Source: Polytrichum commune (Eukaryota; Streptophyta; Polytrichopsida; Polytrichales; Polytrichaceae). Taken from it: a DNA stretch of 60,000 nt. Where the stretch lies: the NCBI GenBank assembly GCA_950295325.1, contig OX485805.1:39359501-39419500 (forward strand). Direction: 5' to 3'. The notes beneath the pieces were generated by a model. It was not told the DNA's origin, ran no database searches, and worked only from the letters and a program-made list of their open reading frames with translations. Below, piece after piece: positions 10,951-21,909 of the stretch. The translations under genes and the position numbers were made by a program. How positions within the stretch are numbered: position 1 is the stretch's first letter; each line of letters starts with the position of its first letter.

Positions 10951-11215
10951 TATGCCACTTTTTGCTCCTACAATGCGATTGAAAACAAGGCACATTTTGT
11001 GTTGGAAAATCCCTTGTATAAGCCTAATAGAGATGAGTTTCCAACACAATTTGAGAACATAGTGCAAGGGAGCCTCAAGTCTTTCTTTTAATTAGACCAC
11101 CAAGTTGACAGTAACCTCTATCTCACGGAGGCTACCGCACTGGTCACTCTAGAGAATTAGTTGGTTTGAAACCATCTTAATGTATTTTTCAGTCCCATTA
11201 GCCTCTCCAACTTCC
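10951..11215 (+). pseudogene. Decayed CCHC coding tail, copy 1, right part
   Basis: The plus-strand frame in 10903-11091 reads FCSYNAIENKAHFVLENP, then RDEFP and GSLKSFF. Compared with the copy at 14845-15110, the ancestral pattern was C-x2-C-x9-H-x4-C followed by PLYNPIRDKFP, a zinc-knuckle arrangement seen near the C-termini of many non-LTR retrotransposon proteins. Here the last Cys has become Asn and a stop follows GSLKSFF, but similarity continues in the same frame through VDSNLYLTEATAL. It is a pseudogene fragment, not an expressed small protein. Confidence 0.55.
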
Positions 11216-12060
11216 TGAACTGAACTTTGAAATCAATTTCATTTCAATCCACAAAGGAGTTTCTATAAAACTAAAGAGTAGCCACCAGTAATTGAAACCT
11301 TTAATTGATACAAGGAGGGTGAAAGAAAGACACTCATGCATGGTGGTTTTTATTACCACAACAACAAAATACATGAATCATATTTTTATTGTGCCACATG
11401 CTATACACATAAATACACAATGTCAAAAAAGAATTTGTGATTTGATTTTGACCCAAGATGATTTGCATGGGTAAAAGGGCAACGTGTTTGCAAAAGGCAA
11501 CCTAATTGCACATATCGGTGTCATATCACTTTAATTTCATCAGCATTTAAATACGAGTACCTCAAAAAAAAAACACTCACTTAAAGATGTCATAGTTCCA
11601 CCTGCATCATGTATGTGCAAATCAAGCTCATTCATTCATGTGGAAATGCAAAATCTAGGATCCTGAAGATTTCATGAAAATTTTGATTATCTTAGTTTAT
11701 GTTTCTAGAATGAATGCATGGACAAGATTCACAAACCCTAATTAAGTAGGGTGGGCCTTAATTGAACATTTCTGAGCACCTATATAATTGTGGTGTTATG
11801 AGTTGATTTTGGAGATTGCAAGGGATTTGGTGTTGATGATGAGCCTTGCTTCAATTTTTCTTTACTTACTTATAACCATGTACAATCACTAATGCACTTT
11901 AAACACCTAATCTTATTGCTTCGCATTGATTGACAACCCCGAGCAATGCAATAACGGTCTACTTAATTATTGAGTTTTTAAATCTTAGCACACTAATAAT
12001 GCCATGTCGACACAATCAAAGTTGATCGCGACACATTGGGTGACACCAAACATTAACATC
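11216..12060. other. Unassigned intergenic DNA
   Basis: No gene or repeat partner was recognised in this stretch. The 60-codon frame at 11292-11474 has no motif. Confidence 0.5.
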
Positions 12061-12826
12061 CAAGGCCCGTGTATTGATTAGTCGTAAAGTCAACCTATTA
12101 TTGACACGCACATAAAGAGTTACATGGATTGCCGCTTTATGTTCAATCACCCAATCCTAACATCTAGGAGGATTGGACATAATAATCACCACATGTGTTC
12201 TCCGACGTTGATGGTGAATTCCTAAATTGCTCATTGACAAGTAGTATTAGGAGATGTTTGGGTTTGAAGTTTTGTCATCTAGGATAAAATGCCTAATGAC
12301 GTTAGACATTAGTAGAAGCTTGAAAACTACGATATCTTACTTTATCATTCAAGGTCCGTGTAATAAATTAGTTGCAAAGTCAATCTATCATTGACATGGA
12401 CACGGATACTTACATGGATTGCCGCTTTATGTTCAATCACCCAATCCTAATATCTAGGAGGATTGGACATAATGATTATCACACGTGTTCTCTGACGTTG
12501 ATGGTGTGATTCCTAAATTGCTCATTTGACACATATTTGGGTATGTTTGGGTTTGAAGTTTTGTTGTCTAGGATGAAATACCTAATGATGTTAGATGTTA
12601 GTAGAAGCCTGAAAACTATAATATCTTACTTTATCACATCAAGTTCATGCAATGAATTAGTTGCAAAGTCACTCTATCGTTGGCATGCACATGGATACTT
12701 ACATGGATTGCCACTTAATAGCATATGTTTGATTTTGAAATTTTGTCATTATGGTTAGGTCTTAGGATGAAATACCTAATGAGGGTAGACCTTAGTAGAG
12801 CTTGAAAACTATGATCTCTTACTTTT
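12061..12826 (+). repeat. Tandem repeat, ~289-bp unit, about 2.6 copies
   Basis: Units begin at 12061, 12350 and 12640 with CAAGG(C/T)CCGTGTA or a near variant. Units 1 and 2 share TTACATGGATTGCCGCTTTA, CTAGGAGGATTGGACATAAT and GTTTGGGTTTGAAGTTTTGT. Unit 3 lacks the middle part and ends near 12826 at a T run. Divergence between units suggests an old local duplication. No gene is inside; the open frames at 12537 and 12828 are by-products. Confidence 0.8.
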
Positions 12827-13709
12827 TTTGTTGATGCATTTGGTCTTCATCTTTGTTACGTTGTTTTATTTATCTCAAACTACTTTTGATGGGAGCATTG
12901 TCATGGATAAACATAGATGTCATGGGGTGGACACTTTCGTGATATCCCTAGATGCATCAGAAATTGGATTACACATGGTAAAAACAAAAATTAAAATACA
13001 TGGAACATCATATGAGCATACTACAACAACAAAAATGAAGGTACCGTTGAAATCCCTACCTAGAATCACGCTTTTCTCACTACGAATGGCTTCTGAAAGC
13101 CTCCCAACATGTGTCCAAAATTGTCAATTGTTTGGCCTCTACCAACCCCACATTCTCTCAAGATCATCCCCATTGTTCGCTCCCAAACCAACCCCACACT
13201 AGAACCAACAATTCACCCAAGGAAAAAATCGAGTCATTATGCCTTTTGCGCACCGGAACAATATGAAATGTATAAGTAACCCGAGTTTCATCCCAATTTT
13301 GCTTAAGATCAACCCAACATTCTCTTGAGAGACTACTCCACAATTCACCCAAACCCGGCCTTGTTGTTTTTGCATCGGAGGCATGCGGACGATTGAAGTT
13401 GTGCGCAATTATGGGGATTGGGAGATGTTAATAGGGTGCACTTTTGGGAGAGGGTTGAAATTACCGCCCTCTACTTTATACTAGGAATCGCTTTTTCAAG
13501 CTAATTTGGCAAAGAGGACTATATATACTAAGTGACATAGAGTCCTTTATTTAAGTGGACATAGAAACACGGATAACCAATTTAGGTGTTTGACCCCACG
13601 TGTCTCTCCCCATTGTGGGTTTGACCTTCACAAACATGGAAAGATGTAAATCCTCATTGGCATTGGATGTCTTTGGGATGAGCTCTCATAGGGCCAAGGA
13701 TGTGTGGTG
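12827..13709. other. Unassigned stretch with weak relatedness to repeat E
   Basis: At about 13413-13475, blocks such as GATTGGGAGATGTTAATAGG resemble 10888-10950 of insertion E. The frame 12828-13202 (124 codons) shows no motif and no codon bias that I can defend. No gene is called. Confidence 0.4.
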
Positions 13710-14373
13710 CAGAGTTCGGGAGGTTTTTGAAGCCTTAGTGGCCGGCTAATTGCCGGTAGTTGCTACGAAGGGTCGGATTTTTCCCAATTTACATCGGCAA
13801 GAGCCGGTCTTCTGTAAAATCAATCGGCCCATTGCCTATATTTTCATCTTTTCATTGGCCAATATCCGATTAAATGGAGTTCATATCGGCACTAATTGTT
13901 TAAAAAATGTATGAAAAGTTATTAGAAATCATTTCTTAGTACAAAATCTTGAATAAGTGAAAAGAAAAGGCCTGTTCAAATTTTTTAATTTGAAGAGTTA
14001 ATATCCTTGGCAGGAATTGAACCTAGCAATGCCTTCACCGCTTGAAGGCCAAGGGTCCCCCAATTCTTCATAGAAGCAATTGGATTTGGTCATGGAAAGG
14101 TTGCAAATTTTGAAAAGTTTAAGGTTTAGGGTACTTCCTCAAGTGCATGATCAAATGCCCCAGACAAATAGCGCTCTGGATGCTTCCGGCAAAAATCCAG
14201 TAACTCACAAGAAGAATCGGCTACATTTCCGGGACATTTTCTGGTCCATCGGCTAATTGCCGGAGGATTGAAATTACAGTCGGATTGCCATCCGATGGTT
14301 GGAAATTTGGACCAACCATGAGGGGAAATCCATCGGCTGATGATGAACTAGCCATCGGTTTTCCCCGAACATA
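13710..14373 (-). mobile_element. 660-bp DNA element A, copy 2, inverted
   Basis: It is the reverse complement of 8924-9584 over its whole length, from CAGAGTTCGGG at the left to the complement of TATGTTCGGGG at the right, at about 90 percent identity by eye. The GTTCGGG core is identical at both ends in this copy. It holds the inverted B-box-like GGAATTGAACC at 14013-14023. The flanks (GTGTGGTG on the left, AACTCATCC on the right) do not form a duplication, so this copy was rearranged after insertion or its flanks have decayed. Confidence 0.8.
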
Positions 14374-14772
14374 AACTCATCCAATTAGGCATAACATTGT
14401 TCAACTAGGATATGCACGAATATTCACTATCCACGAATAAACAATTCAAGCTTTAAAGACACCTCAAAATACCCCCAAATGAGAATTTTGAAAAATAATT
14501 ATCAAAATGAAGAAATAAAAAAAAAACTCATGACAGATACCAAACAACCGCAAAATGTCTCGTATATCTAAAGAAAACAAACAAACGAAAGAAAACTCGA
14601 TAACAAACAGACCTCTATGGATCCACCGTCACAAGTTATCGCCTTCCCTATTACACATGTTACTCCAAGGAGCCATCTTTCTAAAGGAAGGAAGTAATCC
14701 TATCTTGAAGTTGGGTAAAATTTGATCAAGGTAAGCAAGAACGGGCTTTCAATCACAACACAAGATCATTGT
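14374..14772. other. Unassigned intergenic DNA
   Basis: AT-rich with an A-run near 14517. No gene or repeat was recognised. Confidence 0.45.
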
Positions 14773-15110
14773 TGGCCACTGTACCTTGAACCTAGACTTG
14801 TTATTGAAATTGGGCAATGATTGACTATCCCTATATCTAGAGATATTAGACTATACCACATTTGCGCCTATAAGGCAATTCCAAACGAGTCACATTTTGT
14901 GTTGGAATGTCCCCTTTAAAATCCCATTAGAGATAAGTTTCCTTCACTATTTGAGAATGTAGTTCTAGGGAGCCTCAAGTCTTTCTTTCAATTAGGCCAT
15001 CAAGTTGACATAAGCCTCTATTTCATGGAGGCTACCGCACTCCGCCACTCTAGAGAATTAGATGGTTTGAAACCATTCTAATGTGCTTTCAATCCCAATA
15101 GCCTTTCCGA
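14773..15110 (+). pseudogene. Decayed CCHC coding tail, copy 2, uninterrupted
   Basis: One plus-strand frame reads ICAYKAIPNESHFVLECP, a stop, then NPIRDKFPSLFENVVLG, SLKSFFQLGHQVDISLY and EATALRHSREL. The first Cys of C-x2-C is changed, but H-x4-C is intact. Two stops (in PL*NP and after DGLKPF) show decay. Similarity to 10233-10343 plus 10951-11215 is continuous, which shows that the other copy was split by an insert. It is most likely the C-terminal end of a retroelement ORF (inference from the HFVLECP pattern). Confidence 0.55.
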
Positions 15111-15769
15111 ACTTTAATACCAATTTCATTCATTCACGTCAATGTATGAAAAAAACCCATCAAAATTATATTTATATTCATATATAGTTTAACTCAACAT
15201 AGGTTTTTTTTTAATAGCAAGCATGTCCAAGGCTTCTTTTTCCACCCATCACAAGCCAAAAGAAAGGCATATAATCTTGCCAATTGAAAGAAAAGAGAAA
15301 AAAATAAAAATAAAAATGCGAGTACCAACAACAACCACTTGCGAGCTTCGTTGAAGTTGGACACTTTGGATGCTTTGATGCGAGTATCATTATGTGGGAT
15401 AGAGGTGGAGAATATGAATTGGAGGACAATATTTGAGTTATGGCGCAACATGAAGAATAGGAGAGTTCTCAGTTTGGACTAAATATTGTGAGAAGTTCAA
15501 CCTTCTCTACATTTATATATGAAAAAACATGATTCGATCTTCAATTTTGTGCGAAAGATTAAGATTTTCTTAGACCGTCATATAAGAAATAGTTTTTGAT
15601 ATTATCCATCACATTTTGTAAGATTCAAATGTCTCAAGTATATGATGGGATCTCCCCCATTAGGTGTTGATCCCACTAAAATTTCACATGAATTACTACA
15701 TATGAGTTCTAGGCAAATCATCCTACATCGATGAAACCACAATGCAAGCCTTACCACCGTGGTAGATTT
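15111..15769. other. Unassigned intergenic DNA
   Basis: No gene is called. The minus-strand frames at 15194-15451 are Phe/Leu-rich because of A-runs and have no motif. Confidence 0.45.
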
Positions 15770-16010
15770 TCATACTTTCCAACGATGTAGGACAAGCTAC
15801 CAATGACATGTGACTCATATGCTTCTAGTGATTGATGTCATATTTTCCAACGACGTAAGACAATTTTTTTAGCGATGCATGCACTTGCGCACTTGCGCAT
15901 GACTCGTATGCTTCTAGTGACTGAATTCATATTACCATCGCCATAGGATAAATTGTCAACAATGCATGACACTTGCACATGACTCACATGCTTTTAGTGA
16001 TTGAATATGA
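15770..16010 (+). repeat. Short tandem repeat, ~75-bp unit, three copies
   Basis: Three diverged units carry, in order, TTTCCAACGA(T/C)GTA(G/A)GAC or a variant, a CATG-rich spacer and GACTCATATGCTTCTAGTGA-like text. Copies start near 15770, 15845 and 15920. The middle unit contains a small internal duplication, ACTTGCGC. Non-coding. Confidence 0.65.
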
Positions 16011-16084
16011 AATCATATCACATTCACCCCCTTTTGAGCAAAGATGAGCAAAGACCTAAGGAACCATTCCCCATGGAAAAGGAG

Positions 16085-16555
16085 TAATGATGTGTTTCGG
16101 TGCCATTAGTGGCGCCATCTCATATCAACCCACACTACCTTCATATAGGGTAGGTAATGGGCTCCACTCTATCTCCGGTTGGTTCAAGGTGGGTTCAGTG
16201 TGGCTTGTCAGTGCCTACTCTAGCCATTCTATTCACCAAAAGGGGGGGGGGGACGATTACAGTCATTCTACTCACAAAGCCAATGAGGTAGGCTCAGAAA
16301 GCACAAAGGGAGTTGGTACCTGGTATGCAAAGGGGTCAATACATGGTGAAGGTTTTGCAACCGAATCAGGTGGGATCATGGAGGTGGCCAAGTGGCTTTG
16401 CGCATCATTACTAGTTGGGCATTGATCTAGCTTGGATCCAGGTCCCAACTATGTTGTGTTGGTTCTAGGCAATGAAGGTGGGAGTCCTCATCATATATAT
16501 GCAAAGTTGTCATACACGGGACCTAGCGATCGGTTTAGGCACACTAGTACACTAA
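16085..16555 (+). repeat. Repeat E, copy 2
   Basis: It is the reverse complement of 10390-10830. It includes a G11 run (16242-16252) at the place where copy 1 has its C12 run. The open frame 16087-16425 lies wholly inside this repeat; its repeated GAISGAISYQP-like text is not conserved as protein in copy 1, so no gene is called. Confidence 0.65.
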
Positions 16556-16915
16556 CTATTATATTTAGTGTCATCAATTCCAATCGTCGTGCTCAATACT
16601 AATTGTAAACCGCAGTATAGTGTCACCAACACTGAATGTTGATCCAACATGATTTGTCATTCCTTGTGATCTTTTTTCCAGGGATTATAGAATTCACAGT
16701 GTTGCAACAACTGTCACTTACCAAGTGATGTTTCATCCAAATTTCAGTCATCATCCATGACAATATTTCATCACACGTTGCTTACAAGGGAAGGTAGGGT
16801 TTTGGCCCATGGATGAACTCATCCACCATCCATGACAATATTTGCTCACTTATCCATAAGTGTCATCCGAAAAGTTACAACAATGACATAAAATACTATA
16901 CGACACAACATATCA
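16555..16915 (-). mobile_element. Diverged ~400-bp DNA element, copy 2 of 2
   Basis: It is the reverse complement of 1143-1540, with shared blocks AACATTCAGTGTTGGTGACA, GTCATGGATGAT and AGTGTCATCCGAAAAGTTAC (as aligned). The segment CATCCATGACAATATTT occurs twice here (near 16750 and 16828), a local duplication absent from copy 1. Boundaries are approximate. Confidence 0.5.
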
Positions 16916-17263
16916 TCTTTAGCATTGTTCGACTTTGAATATCCATCAAATATCCAATCAATCCTACAAGCACTTTTTCTTCCTTTACACCTATGTATAG
17001 CCCAAAGGCTCATATGAATAATTATATATATATCGACCACATAGCCATATGTTTGTGCAATAGCTTTAAGTGTCGGTTTAAGCAACCTCTACCTTAAAAC
17101 GGTGTGGTGATGTGGAGGTTGTAATTACTAAATTTTGGACATTGGAAAAGGCAAAAGACGCATGCGAGAAATGTGAGGGTGTGCTAGTAAATAAGTCTCC
17201 CAAGAATCACGTGTGAATGTAAGGGAAACGTAAATGTGTGATGTTTTGTTTTGGGTTTTTTTT

Positions 17264-17280
17264 GGGGGGGGGGGGGGGGG
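17264..17280 (+). repeat. Poly-G run (17 nt)
   Basis: A pure G tract preceded by T-runs and followed by TTAATCC. A C18 run at 17820-17837, also next to a TTAA, mirrors it 540 bp away. I could not find a target-site duplication, so this pair is not called as an element. Confidence 0.95.
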
Positions 17281-17819
17281 TTAATCCACATGCCAGGTGA
17301 GGGCTATAGAGAAAGGGAAGCATGCATGCACATGGCAGTAAAAAATGAAAGTGAACAAAACTCCAAAGATTGAATGATATAATGGCGCGCCTTTAAATGC
17401 CCTTGTCTGGCAAAAACGCATGATGAGTTAATAATTGACTCTGGGTTAAAATATCAACAGGTAACTTTATGGGCCTCCTTTTCCAGAAGCTAAAAATATT
17501 AACCGCCCTGACAAGACCCGTAACTGTAATTTGTCCTCTTGTAATTAGAAGAGAATTAATTAACTCCTGTTCAGGCTCACAAAAACCGCATGCATTCGAG
17601 CCTTTGTACTTTGTACTTAAGCTTACTAATTACCGGGGTTAGTTGAATAAGGAGGATTAAACGTGCAGGTGAGTCATTAACTGGTGTCTCAATTCAATAA
17701 TAACTAAGACTTCATGATGTAGAGTTTGAAATATATTCTATAGATCAGTATCATGAATTCATCGGCACTAGTGTTATCCGTAAAGTACAAAGCCAATGAA
17801 ACCATGGGTTAAGTCTTAA
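17281..17819. other. Unassigned stretch between poly-G and poly-C runs
   Basis: Moderately mixed composition and no gene. The sequences next to the two homopolymers share only GGTTAA, which is too little for a terminal inverted repeat. Confidence 0.4.
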
Positions 17820-17837
17820 CCCCCCCCCCCCCCCCCC
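17820..17837 (+). repeat. Poly-C run (18 nt)
   Basis: A pure C tract, the longest with that at 59423-59440. Confidence 0.95.
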
Positions 17838-17879
17838 AAGTTTTCTAACTCCTTAGATTATTGTATACAAAGAGTGGGT

Positions 17880-18175
17880 GTTGGGTTATTAAAAATCGAC
17901 TTTCCAGCTTGTTCTACTAGGATGGGTGGGCCGAGCTAGCCTTTTATGAGCCGATCTGGGATTCAGGAGAGCAAGTCCCATGCACAAATCCCATTTCATA
18001 TCTTAACTTTCTCTCAAAGTTTGGGAGGTTTCAGGGAAGAGGAGGTCCCAAAAGTTTCACCCCACCTTTGAAAATAGGCTCCAATACACGACCAGCTAAG
18101 GAGCCCTTGATAGAAAGTTTTCTCTAAGAAGGAACACACCCACACTTTCATCCCTCTTTGAGGGACTTTACGGAT
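17880..18175 (+). repeat. Repeat H with conserved peptide, copy 1
   Basis: It matches 29080-29365 in the opposite orientation. Both encode, in one frame, a peptide of the form PLIESFL-x-EGT/S..., then PSLRDF followed by an acidic or Asn-rich tail. Here it reads KEPLIESFL, stop, EGTHPHFHPSLRDFTDES. Retention of the same peptide in two diverged copies suggests an origin in a coding sequence, either a transposon ORF or a captured host exon. I do not recognise the protein. Confidence 0.5.
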
Positions 18176-18287
18176 GAGTCTAGTATGTCTAAAGTTGTGA
18201 ACTTAAACTGGTCATTTCCTCAATTCAAGCAGGTCATCTGCAACTATTGGAGTAGTCAAATCTGCCCTTCATATCACATGTGTGTGT

Positions 18288-18480
18288 ATCTCTCATCCAT
18301 CCAACATAAAAACTTGGGGTCTCCTATAGGTTTTTGGCCGGTTCAGCTCAAATGACTTCGAATAGAGTACTAATTACAATTTATAGGAGCTTATTTCAAT
18401 GTCAACCCACCTAAACATGATAACCTCCAGGATGCATATGATCTCAGGGTCTTTATGTTGGATGAATGATAGGTTTGTTC

Positions 18481-18546
<66 letters not shown>
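18288..18546 (+). repeat. (CT)n-carrying repeat I, copy 1
   Basis: It begins CTCATCCATCCAACATA, contains CTCCTATAGGTTT and GGCTTTATGTTGGA-like blocks, and ends in (CT)n at 18486-18546. The same order, ending in (CT)n, is found at 35070-35311. The microsatellite is therefore part of a dispersed unit rather than an independent expansion. Confidence 0.7.
18486..18546 (+). repeat. (CT)n microsatellite
   Basis: About 30 uninterrupted CT units. Confidence 0.97.
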
Positions 18547-18551
<5 letters not shown>

Positions 18552-18889
18552 GAATTTATACTCAATCGATAAACATTGGATAAAGTAATGAACACTTGAT
18601 TTAGTGTGCCATGAAGATTGGTGTGCTATATTTATGGTTTTTGTAACTTCCCATGTTCTCTAGATTTATTTAGAGTGTTCTCAAAGAAAAATCTCATGTC
18701 ATTGGGCCATGAGTAGTAAGGATGACTCTTTACAGAATTCATGTATGCATCCATGGTATGAGACTTGACAATTCTACAAATATTTTTCTTCTTCTTATAA
18801 CTAACTTTGCCACCCTTGTCACATTTGCTACATTGCTTGCTTTTTATGCACCGTCCTAATGTTGCTTCTACTTTGCATTGAATGCATCT

Positions 18890-19155
18890 CATGTATTGTA
18901 AATCACAAACATCTCTTATACATATGCTCATCAACACATTTGTGTTGCGTGACATAATAACATAACAACCGACATAGAGCTATGTGTTTCTCACATTTTG
19001 CTCAGTGTTTGTCAAGAGTAACTATAGAACAAAGGATCTGACCTTCAATCTTTAGGTATTCAAGTGATAATAGTTTTATGAACCATTATGGAGTGATTCT
19101 ATTGTATATATTATATTTTTGTGATGTTTTTCGAAAACTAATGCTTGCAACCTTC
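18890..19155 (+). repeat. Duplicated module X, copy 1
   Basis: It matches 20255-20490: shared CATATGCTCATCAACACAT-like text, GAGCTATGTGTTTCTCACA and TCTTTAGGTATTCAAGTGAT. It is followed, after about 600 bp of extra sequence, by module Y (19795-20055). Confidence 0.7.
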
Positions 19156-19159
19156 AACT

Positions 19160-19735
19160 TTCGTAAAGGTTATTGATTGTTGTCTATAATGACACAAAGA
19201 AGAAGATGGCACAAAATAGTAGATTATTGAAAAAACTCTCGTTGATATTCTCGGAGGTTCACTCAAAATTGCAAATATCATGGAAGCACAAATTAATTCT
19301 TGATTCCTACTCCATGCTCTTTGAAGAATGCCTACAACTTAATAAGAAGGGACTAAAATGGGCAGTACATTGGACACTTTATCTTTGCACCCACTTCTCT
19401 TTTGATTTTTTTTTAAAATAAACATATTGAGGACAAGATGATTAGCAAATCCAAATCAAAGTCACGACCACTTTTCCCACGATTTTTGGAGCTTATATGA
19501 ATATTTTATTGTATGTGAAAGTGAAGGTTCTATTTCATTATACATGATCATATACGTCTCCCCAATTATGTTCATTGTTGAATCCAGATAACATTTGAAC
19601 ATATACTCCAAGCGCTTTTGAACACGTCTTTTTGTTGTCCATTTTTAGATCCACACTTTTTACCTCACAACATTTAAATAGAGGTGCCTAATTAAGATAA
19701 GTAAACAAAATAGGTTTCTTACTCCAAACTCTTGA
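19160..19735 (+). mobile_element. Insert between modules X and Y, containing family D
   Basis: In the second copy of this segment, X and Y lie much closer together. Here they are separated by roughly 600 bp that include a family D copy (19376-19690). This fits insertion of a mobile sequence after duplication, though the exact ends and a target duplication were not resolved. The 82-codon frame 19173-19421 inside has no recognisable motif. Confidence 0.45.
19376..19690 (+). repeat. Dispersed repeat D, copy
   Basis: Shared with 36785-37115: GACACTTT-ATCTTTGCA, AAGATGATTAGCAAA-CCAA, TTTTGGAGCTTAT, CATATACGTC-CCC and the ACACGTCTTTTTGTTGTCC block. Non-coding. Confidence 0.65.
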
Positions 19736-19794
19736 GCCAATGATTGAAATGAGATTGCGTCCCCTCCCTTTGGCCAACATTTCCAATCAATAGT

Positions 19795-20055
19795 GTGTGA
19801 GTAGATCAATGTTGAATCATTATGAACTAACAAGAGATTCTATTTGCATGTTACAATTGATTAATTGATTAATTTGTTGTAAACCTATACACACAAGAAG
19901 ATAAAAAATAGCACACTAGTAGGAAAAGTTTACCCACACATCACAAATATTTTTGAACATGCACAACATCAACATCATTGCATAAAACCATTTGATTCCT
20001 TATATGTGTGAATGTGCGGTGTGTATTGTCACTTGAAGAATGTTGGGAAACTGGT
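19795..20055 (+). repeat. Duplicated module Y, copy 1
   Basis: One of three direct copies (others 20580-20885 and 21910-22140). Shared text includes TTTACCCACACATCA, CATTGCATAAAACCA and AGAATGTTGGGAAAC. Confidence 0.7.
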
Positions 20056-20254
20056 TTGTGTGTGTGTGTTGGGGGGGAGGGATGCTTGATAATTTTGAGG
20101 GATTCATGTGGTGAATTTGTTGACAAAATTTATATTTTTCTAGACAACTCTTTGCACAATATTGTTGAATGCATTCCATGTATTGTTGACTACTATATGA
20201 GTGTTTGATTGTAAATTTATGTGTGATCATACTTTCTTTATGGACCTTGAATTA

Positions 20255-20490
20255 CAAATCACAAGCATTTCTTATGCTTATGCTTATCAACACATATGTG
20301 TTCCGTGACATAACAATCAACATAGAGTTATGTGTTTCTCACAATGTGCTCAACGTTTGACAGGAGTATCGAACGACATTAGAATCTCAATTTCCAATCT
20401 TTAGGTATTCAAGTGATAACAGTTCTAGGAATCATTATGGAGTGATTCTATGGATCATTTATTTTCGGGTGTTATCTAGAAGACCAATGC
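20255..20490 (+). repeat. Duplicated module X, copy 2
   Basis: It is the second copy of 18890-19155, placed close to module Y copy 2 with no intervening family D sequence. Confidence 0.7.
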
Positions 20491-20579
20491 TCACGTTGCA
20501 AAAAAATCCTACTTTTAATAATAAGGTATGCTACACATAAATGAAATTAATATCATGACACATCAATTCAACTAAATAA

Positions 20580-20885
20580 TCAATAACATGTGAGTAGATC
20601 AATAATGAATCAATATGAACACGTATGGCTTTAAAGCTAGCTTCCATAATAATCGATTCATTGATTGGCCTTCACGTAAAACTATATACACGCAGGAAGA
20701 TGCAAAATAGCCAACTGACAAGAAGGATTTACTCACACATCACAAAGATTTTCCAATATGTATAACATCCACATCATTGCATAAAACCAACCAATTCCTT
20801 AATGTGAGAGCATGCGACATGTATGTATTATGGTGTTGTCTCTACGTCACTTAAAGAATGTTGGGAAACCGGTCTATCTGACTGA
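20580..20885 (+). repeat. Duplicated module Y, copy 2
   Basis: Second copy of module Y; a perfect 24-bp palindrome follows at 20896-20919. Confidence 0.7.
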
Positions 20886-20895
20886 GGTGTGGCTA

Positions 20896-20919
20896 AGGTG
20901 TGATATATATATCACACCT
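20896..20919. repeat. Perfect 24-bp palindrome
   Basis: AGGTGTGATATA joined directly to its reverse complement, with no spacer. It could extrude as a cruciform or be a footprint of excision and repair. It directly follows module Y copy 2. Confidence 0.9.
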
Positions 20920-21510
20920 CAACGATCTCAAATTTGTAGTTCCGGTAAGTAAAGGCCAAGATATGGATAGTTAACATTATGAACAATAGTACTCGTGTTG
21001 AGAACTATTCATTTTGTAAGGCAATCCCATGATGGAAAAAAGGACACAATGTATGACAAATTCATGGTGGTCATGCCTACAATTGAATGATGTTATACGG
21101 GAGGTTTATAGAATTTGTAAATTTATACGAATCTAACATGAAGGACAAGATGGAATTGCAAAGAGTCGGTTTGAAATTTTCTATCTGCAGATTTGGGTAT
21201 TAGGACGGACGCAATAATTCTTCCAAGGTTTCATGGGGACACATGCCAGCTGCTACTGTGTTGATGTATTAAGGTAACATAAACTAAGTTAATCATATTG
21301 TTGCAGTGCCAATTCATTGACAATGATCGTAAGGTGGTGGTGTTTCGTGTCATTTGGAAGGATGGACATATGGCACTCTAAATCTCATCTTGTGGATACG
21401 CCTCTGTCACTCTGTGCTTGCCATCCTTGAAGGAGGATTTTTCTACCATGATGTAGATGGCCTTGGAAGGAAGTACATGCACTCTATATAAATCCGTGCT
21501 ATGTTTATGA

Positions 21511-21513
<3 letters not shown>
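20920..21513. other. Unassigned intergenic DNA
   Basis: No gene or repeat was recognised. Confidence 0.45.

Positions 21514-21582
<69 letters not shown>
21514..21582 (+). repeat. (AT)n followed by (TTG)n microsatellites
   Basis: About 18 AT units to 21549, then about ten TTG units from 21553. Compound simple repeat. Confidence 0.95.
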
Positions 21583-21909
21583 ATCAGTCACTTTGGTCGA
21601 AGTCGGTGAAAACTAGTTGATTTCCAACAGAATACGGAACATGTTTCTCTTAGCAACTTTCTTTAGGGTTTGGTAGAGTTCTCTCTAGGGTGTAAGGATG
21701 ACATTGTTTTCATGTTGTTTTCATGTTAAGTGAATGTTGAGTGAAAGTCAAGCACTCATTTGCAACCATGAGAACAAAGGAGTAGAACTCTACAAACCTT
21801 AGGCTTCTATTTTTATTTTTATTTTTATTTTTTTTGCCATTTGGAACCAAACTTTGCACGTATTTGCTTATGTGTACGTGATGTATTTCTCAAACCAGTC
21901 TCTGGAGAG

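Noticed and set aside
16087-16425. 112-codon plus-strand frame with repeated GAIS text
   Set aside because: Lies wholly within repeat E; the sister copy at 10390-10830 does not keep the frame.
17264-17837. Transposon bounded by poly-G and poly-C runs
   Set aside because: No target-site duplication and only GGTTAA shared next to the runs, unlike the CTCGGG elements.
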